Translations under genes and position numbers: made by a program | NCBI GenBank assembly: GCA_029237695.1 | Contig: CM055280.1 | Location: 33,204,616 to 33,268,615, forward strand | Length of the DNA stretch: 64,000 nucleotides | Reading direction: 5' to 3' | Source of the DNA: Conchocele bisecta | Taxonomy: Eukaryota > Mollusca > Bivalvia > Lucinida > Thyasiridae | Shown: positions 42,926-53,600 of the stretch, piece by piece | Position numbering within the stretch: position 1 is the stretch's first letter | How the letters are laid out: the number at the start of each line of letters is the position of its first letter | The notes under the pieces: generated by a model | The model's database searches: none | Seen by the model: the letters and a program-made list of their open reading frames with translations, nothing else | Told to the model about the DNA's origin: nothing

Positions 42926-43144
42926 CTAACCCTTACTACGGTACACTGAATTATTTTTTTGTCGTCTGCCGGAAATGTTTCATTTTCAAAAAAAATCGAC
43001 AAAAACCTGTTTTGACAGCGCATGAGAATCGTCTCCACTGGAGACGATTCTCATGTGCTGTCAAAACAGGTTTTTTGTTACGAATTAAGGCAAACATGAA
43101 AAACAGCAGACGACATTTTCCGTCTGCAGTGTAGTAAGGGTTAA
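42926..43144. mobile_element. TTAA hairpin, family 1 variant
   Basis: Variant with CCCTTACTACGG and GTAGTAAGGG ends and core GAATCGTCTCCACTGGAGAC; CGTCTGC / GCAGACGAC near the ends link it to family 1. The right TTAA is present. Confidence 0.75.
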
Positions 43145-43205
43145 AATGCGTATATGAATGTTGCAGCATTGATTCGCTATCAAAACATGTAAATTATGTT
43201 TAGTT

Positions 43206-43446
43206 TTAACCCTTAGACCGCTACTCACAACAATTGCCGTCTGCTGTTGCTTTTATATCTTGCCTTATTTCTCAACATGGTTTGACAGCACTTAAGAATC
43301 ATTTCCAATGGAAATGATTCTGAAGTGCTGTCAAAGCATGTTGTAAATTATTCTACAGTACTGTTAAAGCATGTTTTTGATGATAAAAATGGAAAATAGA
43401 AAATAAACAGCAGACGACAAAAGAATTAAGACAGCGGTGTAAGGGG
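43206..43446. mobile_element. TTAA family 1 copy
   Basis: Left TTAA plus CCCTTAGACCGCTA. The right end, GCGGTGTAAGGGG, has lost its TTAA. Confidence 0.75.
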
Positions 43447-43789
43447 TATGTTAGTGATGGAGTAGACACAATGTATTGGCCATCGTAATGAGCTAGTTTC
43501 CTGGTAGGATGACTGTGACAACATCAGAACATCGTAGAGATAGTAGTTTTTTAGGTTTTTCTAGGAGCTCCGTCATTTACATATATCATACGACAGGACT
43601 GGTTAACAATATGGGGTTCTTGACCATATTTTGGATTAGTAAGAAAGCAACACTACAGCCACTCATTTTCACGGCCTGCCTCTAATAATAGGGATTTGGT
43701 TTTTGTCACATATTTTATTTCTGTGAATTTCTTTTTGTCACACATTTTATTTCTGTGAATTCTGCTTTCTACACATAATTAGGGAAATG

Positions 43790-44021
43790 TGGCTGTGAAT
43801 GGCGAAATGGGGCTTATGGGTTTTGCGACCAGTGTAGATCCAGATCAGACTGTGCATTCGCACAGTCTGATCAGGATCTGCACTTTTCGTCAATCCATCA
43901 ATGAAACAACCGTCATGCTTCGAACAAGCAATTGTTATCATGCTACAGGAGTGTGCTATTTCATCACGAGCTACACTGCTCGCAAACCCAATAAGCCCCA
44001 TTTCTTCAATCACAGCCACAA
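43790..44021. mobile_element. GTGGCTGTGACTGGAG family, complete
   Basis: Ends GTGGCTGTGAATGGCG and TTCAATCACAGCCAC. Inner GTGCATTCGCACAGTCTGAT. Confidence 0.8.
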
Positions 44022-44204
44022 ACAGCAACTAGTTTACCATCCCTGCTACACGTTTTTTACCTGTGAAAGCTATCATTGTTTACCTGTGAAAGCTATCTGC
44101 TGAAAGCTATCATTGTGGTAGCATAACTAGAGCTATCACATGAGTGATCATATTAATACACCCACAGACATCACTTTGGCATATTATATGAACATATTTA
44201 ATAT

Positions 44205-44375
44205 CTAAAAGACTTTCATAGGTCACAAAAAGCATACATTGACAGTACTTTAGAATCATTTCCAATGGAAATGATTCTAAACTGCTGCCAAATCATGCTT
44301 TTATAGAGAAAGAAAACAAAATATGGCAAAAACAGCAGACGCCAATTTTCGGTTCCCGCCTTTTCAGGGTGAAAC
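44205..44375. mobile_element. TTAA family 1, diverged
   Basis: Core ATCATTTCCAATGGAAATGA and AACAGCAGACG are retained. The ends are degraded. Confidence 0.6.
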
Positions 44376-44482
44376 GTCATTAATTACTTCATAAGAATCC
44401 TCCAGTTTTCCTACTTAGGAACCATAATATTTTCCAAGTTCAATAACATATTTATAAGACTTGTCAATTGTAAACGTCTTAC

Positions 44483-44568
44483 CGGCGTTCCCGCTGGTCC
44501 TGCCATGCCAGGTTGTCCCGGGGATCCAATTAGATCCTCCATATCGCCTTCAAACACACCCGGCGTTC
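44483..44568 (-). CDS. COL15A1/COL18A1-like: Collagenous exon, 86 nt, phase 1 entry, acidic interruption
   Basis: Acceptor TGTGTCTCTCCAG, donor GTAAGA. It begins with the last two bases of a Gly codon whose first base ends exon 47283-47622, so GLP-G-TPG is restored. Residues: TPGVFEGDMEDLIGSPG, QPGMAGPAGTP. EGDMEDLI is an acidic interruption. This is one of only two phase 1 junctions found. Confidence 0.92.
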
Positions 44569-44604
44569 CTGGAGAGACACAAATACAGTGGCATACCTAT
44601 GTGG

Positions 44605-45540
44605 CTGTGATTGATTGATTTATTGGTGTCTAATGGCCTTTCAACAGCTAAGGTCATTTAAGACCGGGCCAACAGTTTCGATCCCCTATTTAACCTGCAG
44701 AATTGGGCGGAAAATCCCCAAATCAGAACAGAATATGTACATCGAAAAGAAAAATATTCAGCCCTGATATTAGAATAACCCGACCTGGTGCCAGGTCCAT
44801 ACCACACCAGACACCTGTAGCCTATTTCATCAACATTGCAAAGTATACTTTACTAGCAAAGTATACTTTGAGGGAGTAATCATTTATTTTTCCTGAAATG
44901 CATTATTTCATATAGAACTAACAAATGCATATATGTCATGATTAAAAGTATGCAGAATTATTATACTGAATTTATTACATTATCACAGCCAAATTGGCTG
45001 TGATAATGTAATAAAGTCAGTATAATAAAAATTAATAAATTGATCCTAAAATTGAAAATTTCTCCCTCAAAGTATACTTTGCTAGTAAAGTATACTTTGC
45101 AATGTTGATGAAATCGGCTACAGGCCCCTTCCCGTAAAAGTAATAGGATTAAGAATAATCGTATTACTCTTATAAAGAGTATAACCAGTAGCCTATTTCA
45201 CCAACATTGCAAATTATACTTTTCTAACAAAGTATACTTTGAGGGAGTCATCATTTATTTTTCCTGAAATTCACTATGTTATGTAGAACTAACGAAGGCA
45301 TATATTTGATGATTAAAAGTATGCAGAATTATTATACTGAATTTATTACATTATCACAGCCATAATGGCTGTGATAATGTAATAAATTCAGTATAATAAA
45401 AAATAATAAATTTATCCTAAAATTTAAAATTTCTCCTCAAAGTATACTTTGCTAGATAAGTAGACTTTACAATGTTGGTGAAATAGGCTACTGATTCCGT
45501 TTTTATATGATCCTAGCTGTTGGTGGGAATTTAAACCCAT
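44605..45540. repeat. SINE-like repeat carrying two hairpin insertions
   Basis: TTTATTGGTGTCTAATGGCC to GACCTGGTGCCAGGTCCATA matches 14480-14700. Complete GTAGCCTATTTC hairpins lie at 44814-45125 and 45186-45493, separated by CCGTAAAAGTAATAGGATTA and followed by more host repeat. Confidence 0.65.
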
Positions 45541-45564
45541 TCACTTTTTTCCCAACCAACCGGC

Positions 45565-46482
45565 CAAGTGGCTGTGATTGAAGACATGATGATGGCCTTA
45601 TGGGTATTGCGATTAATGTGGATCAAGATCAGCCAGTGCGTCCGCACAGTCTGCTCAGGATCTGCACTGTTCTCCATTCCATCAATTAGTCACCTACGAG
45701 TAATGTAGATTAATGGATGCTTTTAGGCATATTTAATGTATTTATAAACCTCGGTCCGTTACTTCAACCTGTGCTTCGACATAATGTTTTTACCCCGAGG
45801 AATAACATAATATTACATAATATGTGGCTGTGAATGGAGAAATTGTGGTTTATTGGTTTTGTGACCAGTGTATCTCCTGATCAAATAGCATACTCTTGTA
45901 GCCTGATAACGATCTATATTGCTTGTTACAAGCATGACGGGTGTTTCACCGATGGAATGGTGAACCGTGCAGATCCTGGTCCGACTGTGTGGATGCACAG
46001 GCTGATCTAGATATACACTGAGGCGCGGATCCAGGATTTCGGGTTGGGGGGGGGGGGGGCGGGGGGGGCGTAACTATTTTGCAATACTTGACTATATTAT
46101 CGAACGAGCATAGCTCATTCGTAGACCGAGCAGAGCTTGGGATAGCGCTAGGGGGGTCAGGGGTTTTCCAACCCGGAAATGTTTTGAAATCTACATCGCA
46201 TTTCCTGCGTTCTGGCGCATTTTGGAGCAAAAATATTGACACTGTCACAGTATGTTTAGACATGATTTTTGATTGAAAAAATGTTTAAATTTTGAAACAA
46301 TAAGACAATGACCGAAAAATGCATGGAATATATGCACTTGGCATGAAACGTGTCTTGTAACTTGTAACAAATCTTTACTCGGCGAATTTTAGAGGGGGCG
46401 ACCACCGGGTCCGCCCCCCCTGAATCCGCCCATGACACTGGTCTCACAACTCATAAGCCTGATTTCTCCAGTCACAGCCACA
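45565..46482. mobile_element. GTGGCTGTGACTGGAG copies, one split by another element
   Basis: A fragment at 45565-45685 is followed by a copy from 45823 to 46021 that resumes at 46437-46482 (CTGGTCTCACAACTCATAAG). The inserted 46022-46436 begins AGGCGCGGATCCAGGATTTC, includes a long G run, and ends CCTGAATCCGCCCATGA, an inverted copy of its start. Confidence 0.65.
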
Positions 46483-46496
46483 GTCAAGAAAACATA

Positions 46497-46627
46497 CAAT
46501 AATAACCCTAAATATTTGGACGCAAGTTATTATAGGAAACGCGTAAAATATCCAGGGGCCCGTTTCACTAAACTTTGTACGACTAAATTGTTCGTAAGTA
46601 CAAACTTATGATATATAGTCTGGTTCA
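46497..46627. mobile_element. Fragments of two element families
   Basis: AATAACCCTAAATATTTGGAC is the end of the TTCGGAC-motif element, and GGCCCGTTTCACTAAAC at 46557 begins a hairpin that is cut off by the TTAA element at 46628. Confidence 0.6.
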
Positions 46628-46834
46628 TTAACCCTCGCTATGCGGAAAATTGTCGTCTGCTGTTTTTCATTTTTGTCTTAATTCTTAACAAAAAACATGT
46701 TTTGGCAGCACATGAGAATCGTCTCCAGTGGAGACGATTCTCATGCGCTGTCAAAACAGGTTTTTATCGAAAAATATTGAAAATAAAACATTTCCAGCAG
46801 ACGACAAAATTTAATTCAGCGCAGTAAGGGTTAA
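46628..46834. mobile_element. TTAA family 1 variant, complete
   Basis: TTAA at both borders. Ends CCCTCGCTATGCGG and GCGCAGTAAGGG. Core GAATCGTCTCCAGTGGAGAC. Confidence 0.8.
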
Positions 46835-46851
46835 TGCTGCCATATACTACC

Positions 46852-46922
46852 ATCCATTGATCAAAGAAAGCAAATCATTGCAGTCTGCCAGACTGCAATG
46901 ATTTGCTTTCTTTGATAAATGA
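46852..46922. repeat. Short perfect palindrome
   Basis: ATCAAAGAAAGCAAATCATT and its complement meet at GCAGTCTGCCAGACTGC. Confidence 0.8.
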
Positions 46923-47282
46923 AATCATGTTCTTGGACACACCATCTGAATCGTGACACAGTCCACTTCACGACGGTCCGCCTCCAGAAATTTTTACAAC
47001 TGTTGGCCATATTTTACGCTTAATTCACTTGTTTTTTTAATAAAGTATCAAGTTTGGAATGTAAGAAAATGTTAATTAACCAACAGAACTAATTATCTTG
47101 AAATAATGCCCACGTGATTGGGTCCTATCGCATAACAAACTCGGTTGCTTATGCTCACTCATTTGTTTAGCGCAAGGACCAAATCACTTGTGCATTATTG
47201 CCTTGGCCTTTAATAGCCCATGGATCTGAGATCTTGAATAACCCGATCAGCTCAACTGGTTAAATAAATGGTATATACCAAC
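46923..47282. other. Unannotated intron
   Basis: No exon or repeat recognised. Confidence 0.4.
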
Positions 47283-47622
47283 CTGGCAGCCCCCGACTTC
47301 CCTGGAGCCCCTGTAGTCCTGTCAGCCCTCTGGGCCCGGTCAAACCCGTGTCGCCCCTGGGTCCCGCAGCCCCGGACACACCCGCTGGTCCAACTGGGCC
47401 TACCAATCCAGGCACGCCCCGATCTCCCTTCTCCCCCGTCCCAATCTCACCCGACCCCTCGAATGTCTCGTCGATCAGGGGCAGGGATCGCCCAGCAACT
47501 GTGGCGCCGGCTGGGCCCGGGGGACCAGGGGGGCCGGGCATCCCATTTGTGCCCGGCGCCCCGGGAATGCCTGTCTCGCCCGGGTGACCTGCTAATCCGG
47601 GCTCTCCGATTACAAACTCGCC
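47283..47622 (-). CDS. COL15A1/COL18A1-like: Largest collagenous exon, 340 nt, with RGD and an EGSGE site
   Basis: Acceptor TTTTATCCATAG, phase 0 entry; donor GTTGGT, leaving one base of a Gly codon (phase 1). The 113 residues are GEFVIGEPGLAGHPGETG, GTNGMPGPPGPPGPAG, the long interruption ATVAGRSLPLIDETFEGSGE, GTGEKGDRGVPGLVG, PRGDTGLTGPRGLTG and LQGLQGSRGLPG. ETFEGSGE is the best glycosaminoglycan consensus in the window (Ser-Gly with acidic residues on both sides). RGDT is a second RGD. At more than six times 54 nt the exon is unusually long for a collagen gene and may be a fusion of ancestral exons. Confidence 0.93.
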
Positions 47623-47739
47623 CTATGGATAAAATGAGAAATTGCACATTAGTTACCCTTTACAAGGGAATATGCTAGTATCAAAGTTAGAAGAAAATAT
47701 TTCCCTATTTTCTATATTTATTCTTGGAAGGTGTATGTT

Positions 47740-48110
47740 AACCCTTTCCCTGATAGAAACGACTTTTCACGCCTCATTGAGACGATTCTAAAGCACTCCC
47801 AACTTGCCATTTTTGATGGAGAAATAAGAAACTTACCTCCAAATTACGCACCTTACCTGGAGCTCTGATAACCACTAATTAACCCTTTCCCTGATAGAGA
47901 CGACTTTTCACGCCTCTGCAGAAGATGTCTTTTGAAAACATTGTGGGAAAAGGAGAAATTGCTTGTAACAAGCAATTTCTCCTTTTCCCACAATGTTTTC
48001 TACTCTATCAGATAATTTAACCATCATTTGACCCAGCATTTGGTTCTTTTATTCAGATGTTTTCGATTTGGATGAGTCGAAATATCGCAAAACAGGGAAA
48101 GGGTTAATTC
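47740..48110. mobile_element. TTAA hairpin family 5
   Basis: The complete copy at 47879-48107 has TTAA, CCCTTTCCCTGATAG and CAGGGAAAGGG, TTAA, with core GAAATTGCTTGTAACAAGCA. A chimeric left part at 47740-47875 combines this end with the arm of the hairpin seen at 61411-61600. Confidence 0.75.
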
Positions 48111-48239
48111 ATTAAACAAACAATGAGTTCGTAACAGAGTATTCTATATTGGATTTACAAATATTGCGGGAATAATAATACATGGATGCTCAGTTTACAA
48201 TTAATTACAAAATGTAAATGCTTGATTTAAGGGTCACAA

Positions 48240-48545
48240 ATGGCTCCGAGGCCTTGAATACCAATGTATATCAGGCATCAACATTGAATACCCATGTATT
48301 TGAGGCCTTGACCTTGAATACCCATGTTTCCAAGGCCTTGAATACTCACATATCTGAGGCCTTGACCTTGAAAAGCGTTCATTACCCATGGATCTGAGGT
48401 TTTGAATACCCATAGATCTGAAGCCTTAACCTTGAATACCTAAGGACCTGATGCCTTGAATATCCAATGATCCGAGGCATTGACCTCTTGAATGCACATG
48501 GATTGGAGGCGTTGAATACCTACGGATGTGAGGCCTTGAATAGTC
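48240..48545. repeat. Degenerate tandem repeat of GAGGCCTTGAATACC
   Basis: About eleven imperfect units of 15-35 bases combine GAGGCCTTGA, CCTTGAATAC and CCATGTATCT. The array lies just 60 bases from the donor of exon 48607. Confidence 0.8.
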
Positions 48546-48606
48546 ATGAATCAGTTCACTATATCGACCACAAGTACACTACATCCCAGGGTACAGTGTG
48601 ACCTAC

Positions 48607-48789
48607 CTTGGGACCAGGCAACCCTGGAGTTCCTGGTGTCCCGTCCCTGCCGTCAATCCCGGGCAGTCCCGGCATGCCCGCCGAACCTTTGCCTCCCTTC
48701 TCAACCTCGGGTATTGGGGGCGGCAGGGGAGAGAGCCCGGGTTCTCCTGGAGGTCCAGGCGGCCCCACAACTGTCAAGCCCGGTGGTCC
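48607..48789 (-). CDS. COL15A1/COL18A1-like: Collagenous exon, 183 nt, with PPPIPEVE interruption
   Basis: Acceptor TTTTACCTGTTGCAG, donor GTAGGT, phase 0. The 61 residues are [18 protein letters not shown], the interruption [29 protein letters not shown] and [14 protein letters not shown]. The proline-rich acidic interruption resembles ITPPPPDISELLGAKG of exon 58084-58237, suggesting duplicated modules. Confidence 0.93.
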
Positions 48790-49061
48790 CTGCAACAGGT
48801 AAAAGAGAAATGTATTATACCTGAAACATGTATCATCTACGTGAAGATTAACCCTTTCTCCCCTAAGTAACTGGAATGGACACCCACAGGGCTGTAACCA
48901 GAGGTAAAAACCAGATGAGGCGAACCAAGTCCGGATATGGAGGCCAGGGAGCATTCTCCCCACCACCACTCCGGGGAATTGTTTAATTCTTAACAACAAC
49001 AAAAAATCAGCAAAATGACAGACGAGATGACCGCCTCATCTGCCCCATCTGGTTATGGTAC
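48790..49061. other. Intron with a small inverted repeat
   Basis: CCAGATGAGGCG at 48911 and CGCCTCATCTG at 49031 are inverted. AACCCTTTCTCCCCTAAGTA at 48850 recalls TTAA family 3. Confidence 0.4.
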
Positions 49062-49679
49062 TGGGGGCGGTTTCACTAAACTTTGTACGATTAAAATGTT
49101 TGTAAGTGCAAATTTGGGCTCGTCTGGAAAGTTCAATTGATGGATTTACATTTGTTGAGTATAGGCTACTTATGCAGCCTATGCTCAATAATTCCAGCAC
49201 AAAAATATTTACACAATTCCCTAACATTTGATTGGCCCGTAGCAAGTCTCTGTCCAAAATTTATAACCCAGTAAACTCCCACGCCAAACTACTTTCTACA
49301 GGTGCGCTGTCAGTGCTGTCAATGTAAACAAATGGCTGCCGTCTGTCAAAATAAACACATTTTCTTGATGAATTTATTTCAAATGCTGGAATTATAAGGA
49401 ATGAATGGCCTTTTTGTGGAATTTATCGGGGATATAAACTTGGAAAAGTCGCGGGAATACTGGACGAGGCCTTCCGGCCTTCGTCCAGTATTCCCGCGAC
49501 TTTTCCAAGTTTATATCCCGATAAATTCCACAAAAAGGCCATTCATTCCTATAATAAATGTAAATCAAATAATTGTTTACAAGAAAACATTGTTAATGCG
49601 AAATTTACAGACTATCATATATAATACTCTTCCACTTACGAACATTTTAGTCGTACGAAGTTTAATGAAACGGGCCCCC
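49062..49679. mobile_element. GTTTCACTAAAC hairpin interrupted by another hairpin
   Basis: The outer element starts GGGGGCGGTTTCACTAAAC and ends AAACGGGCCCCC. It breaks at about 49187 after GCCTATGCTCAATA and resumes at about 49555 with ATAAATGTAAATC. The inserted 49187-49554 is a complete ATTCCAGCACAAAAATATTT element. Confidence 0.8.
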
Positions 49680-49689
49680 GACACCCATG

Positions 49690-49850
49690 TTATTTTTCAA
49701 ACTATTCCGTTTATCAGAAAGGGGTATTGTAAGACTAAGAACTTATCTACAAATGGTGTAGATCCAGATGAGACGACTCATTATGAGTCGGCTCATCTGG
49801 ATCTGCTATGTTTGCAAGCATTATGAAAGAAATCTGTAGTGTAGAAATGG
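49690..49850. repeat. Palindrome around GAGACGACTCATTATGAGTC
   Basis: GTAGATCCAGATGAG and CTCATCTGGATCTGC are inverted copies; relative of the TTAA family 3 core. Confidence 0.55.
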
Positions 49851-50007
49851 TTATCAGTGGTTCTGAAGTATATGCCAACACGAAGACACAAGGTAATTGA
49901 AACATAAAATTAAAGTTTGTGATTTGCCCGTGTATGAATCTCTAAAGTAGAACAAAAATGTTTACAAACTGTTTATGAAAGACTCTCCCCCGAGTCTGTC
50001 AATACTA
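49851..50007. other. Unannotated intron
   Basis: Nothing recognised. Confidence 0.4.
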
Positions 50008-50154
50008 CAGTCTACACTCGTTAGCTCAAACTATCTTAAAACAAACTACTGATAACTCAAAGTACATGTTTTCCTGTACAGTAACTCATATTTTCGTTAA
50101 CTCAAATCATTTTCTTCAGTCCCTTGGACTTTGAGTAAACGAGATTAGACTGTA
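50008..50154. mobile_element. Short terminal-repeat element, ACAGTCTACACTCGTTA ends
   Basis: Ends ACAGTCTACACTCGTTA and AACGAGATTAGACTGT are inverted copies separated by 147 bp, typical of small pogo/Tc1-like elements. A longer copy with an insertion lies at 57695-58071. Confidence 0.65.
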
Positions 50155-50354
50155 TTTTATATTTAAAACAAGTAATCAGTAACACGGACGGATGTACCCC
50201 TCAAAACCTTTAACACAAAGTCATTTGACCTTGACCTCGAGAAAAGGGGCCACATGGATGGGCTATACAATGAACATATGGATGATGAGTCTTTTAATAA
50301 GCATATGAAGTTTCAAGCCAATCTGACTTATGGTAACTGAGATAGTAGGTATCA
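50155..50354. other. Intron with a diverged repeat
   Basis: 50195-50345 shares a pattern with 38385-38525; no structure beyond that. Confidence 0.4.
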
Positions 50355-50603
50355 GGGGACCGTTTCACTAAACCTTGTACGACTAAAATATTCGTAAGTG
50401 CAAAATTATGACAGTCTGTAAATTTCACAATAACAATGTTTTCTTGTAAACAATTATTGGATTTAGATTTATTGAGCATAGGCTGTACATGCAGATGCAG
50501 CCTATGCTCAATAAATTTAAATCCATCAATTGAAATTTACAGACTATTCTAAATCTGCACTTACGAACATTTTAGTCGTATGAAGCTTAGTGAAACGGCC
50601 CCC
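50355..50603. mobile_element. Hairpin element, GTTTCACTAAAC family
   Basis: Complete copy; the core has an extra TGCAGATGCAG. It ends 25 bases before the 19-bp array. Confidence 0.8.
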
Positions 50604-50627
50604 TGAAGTCTCGGACAGATATTCAGA

Positions 50628-53600
50628 TGCACAGACACAGCATAGATGGACAGACACAGCATAGATGGACAGACACAGCATAGATGGACAGACACAGCAG
50701 ATGGGCACAGAACAAGCATAGATGCACAGACACAGCATAGATGACAGAAACAGATAGATGGCACAGACACACAAAATACAGACACAGCATAGGATCAGCA
50801 TGATGCACAGACACAGCATAGACAGACACCAGCCTAGATGGACACACAGCCATAGATTGCACAGCACACAGGCATAGATCACAGACACAGTAGATGGCAT
50901 GCCACAGACACAGCCATAGATTCACAAGGACACATACAAAACCAGCATAGATGCAACACAGCAGATGGACAGAACAGCATAGATGGACAGACACAACAGA
51001 TCAGCATAGCACAGACACAGCATAGATGCACAACACAGCAGTAGATGACAGAACAGCATAGATGCACAGACACAGCATAGATGCACAGACACAGCATAGA
51101 TGCACAGACACAGCATAGATGGACAGACACAGCATAGATCACAACACAGCATAGCACAGACACAGCAAGATGGAGACACAGATAGACACACAACAGCAAG
51201 ATGGCACAGACACATAGATGCACAAGACACAGCATAGATGGCACAGACACAGCATAGAGCACATGCACAGACACCGCATAGATGGCCCAGACACACATAG
51301 ATGGAACAGACACAGCATAGATGGGACAGGAACAGCATAGCACAGCACAGCATAGATGGCACAGACACAGCATAGAGGGCAGAAACAGCATAGAGCACAG
51401 ACACAGCATAGATGGCACAGACACAGCATAGATGGGACAGACACAGCATAGATGCACAGACACAGCATAGATGCCACAGACACAGCATACACAGACACAG
51501 CATAGATGGACAGACAGCATAGATGCACAGACACAGCATAGATCACAGACACAGCAGAGATGCACAGACACAGCATAGATGCACAGACACAGCATAGAGG
51601 ACAGACACAGCATAGATGCACAAGCACAGCATAAGCACAGACACAGCATCCCGATGCACAGACACCGCTTAGATGCACAGACACAGCATAGGATGGCCAG
51701 ACACAGCATAGTATGACAGACACAGCATAGATGGACAGACACAGCATAGAAGCACAGACACAGCATAGATGGCGCCCACAGCATAGATTGGACAGAACAG
51801 CATAGATGCACAGACAGCAGCATAGATTGGCAGACACGCAAATGCAGACACAGCATAGAGGACAGACACAGCATAGATGCACAGACACAGCATAGATGAC
51901 AGACACAGCAGATGGCAGACACAGCTAGATGACAGAACAGCCAGATGGACAGGACAGCAGATGCACAGACACAGCATAGATTGACAGACACACCATAGAT
52001 AGCACGGACACAGCATAGATGCACACACAGCATAGATGGACAGACACAGCATAGATACACACATAGATTGCACGGACAGCATAGATGCACTACACAGCAT
52101 AGATCCACAGACACAGCATAGATGCACAGACACAGCATAGATGGCAGAACACCAGCAAGTGGAAGACACAGCATAGCCACAGACACAGCATAGATGCCAG
52201 ACACAGCATAGATGGCCACAAGCGACAGACACAGCTAGAATCACCGACACAGCATAGATCACAGACACAGCATAGATGGACAGACACAGCATAGATGGAC
52301 AGACACAGCATATAAGCACAGAACAAATAAATTGCACAGACACCACATAGATGGCAGACACAGCATAGATGCACAGACACCGCATAGAGGGCCAGACACA
52401 GCATAATGGACAGACACAGCATAGATGGACAACACACGCATAGATGACAGACACAGCATAGATGGCACAGACACAGCAAAGAAGACAGACACAGCATAGA
52501 TGCACAGACACAGCATAGATGCACACACAGCATAGATGGAACCAGACACAGCATAGATGGACAGACACAAGCATAGATGCACAGACACAGCAGAGATGGA
52601 CCAGACACAGCATAGATGCACAGACACAGCATAGTTGGCCACAGACACAGCTAGATGGACAGCACAGACACAGCATAGATGGACAGACACAGCATAGATG
52701 GACAGACACAGCATAGATGCACAGACACAGCATAGATGCACAGGGACACAGCATAGATGAACACACAGCATAATCACAGACACAGCATAGATGGCAGACA
52801 CAGCATAGATGCACAGCTACACAGCATAGATCACAGACACAGCATAAGATGCACAGACACAGCATAGAGGCACAGACACAGCTTTAAAGATGGACAGACA
52901 CAGCATAGATGCACAGACACCGCATAGATGCACAGACACAGCAAATAGATGGCACAGACACAGCATAGATGGCAGACACAGATAGAAGACACACAGGCAT
53001 AGATGCACAGACACAGCATAAAGATGCCACAGACACAGCATAGATGGGACAGACACAGCATAGATGGACAGACACAGCAATTAGATGGACAGACACAGCA
53101 TAGATGCACACACAGCATAGATGGACAGACACAGCATAGTGCACAGACACAGCATAGATGGCACATACACAGCATAGATGCACAGACACAGCATAGATGC
53201 ACAGACACAGCATAGATGCACAGACACAGCATAGATGGACAAAGACACAGCATAGATGGACAGACACAGCATAGATGCACAGACACAGCATTAGATGACC
53301 AGACACAGCATAGATGCACAGACACAGCATAGATGCACAGACACAGCATAGATGGACACACAGCATAGATGGACAGACATCAGCACCGATAATCGAGTAT
53401 AGCGCCACACACAGCATAGATGGTCAGACACACATAGATGGACAGAAAAGGAACAGCATAGATGCACAGACACAGCATAGATGGACAGACACAGCCTAGA
53501 TGCACAGACACAGCATAGATGGACAGACACCGCCAAAAAAAAAAAAAAAAAAAGGGGGGGGAAAAAAAATAGATTGCACAGACACAGCATAGAAGCACAG

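Noticed and set aside
42646..43038. 130-codon open frame on the minus strand
   Set aside because: It begins inside a TTAA hairpin element and shows no domain.
47268..47678. 136-codon plus-strand frame
   Set aside because: Antisense shadow of the GC-rich exon 47283-47622.
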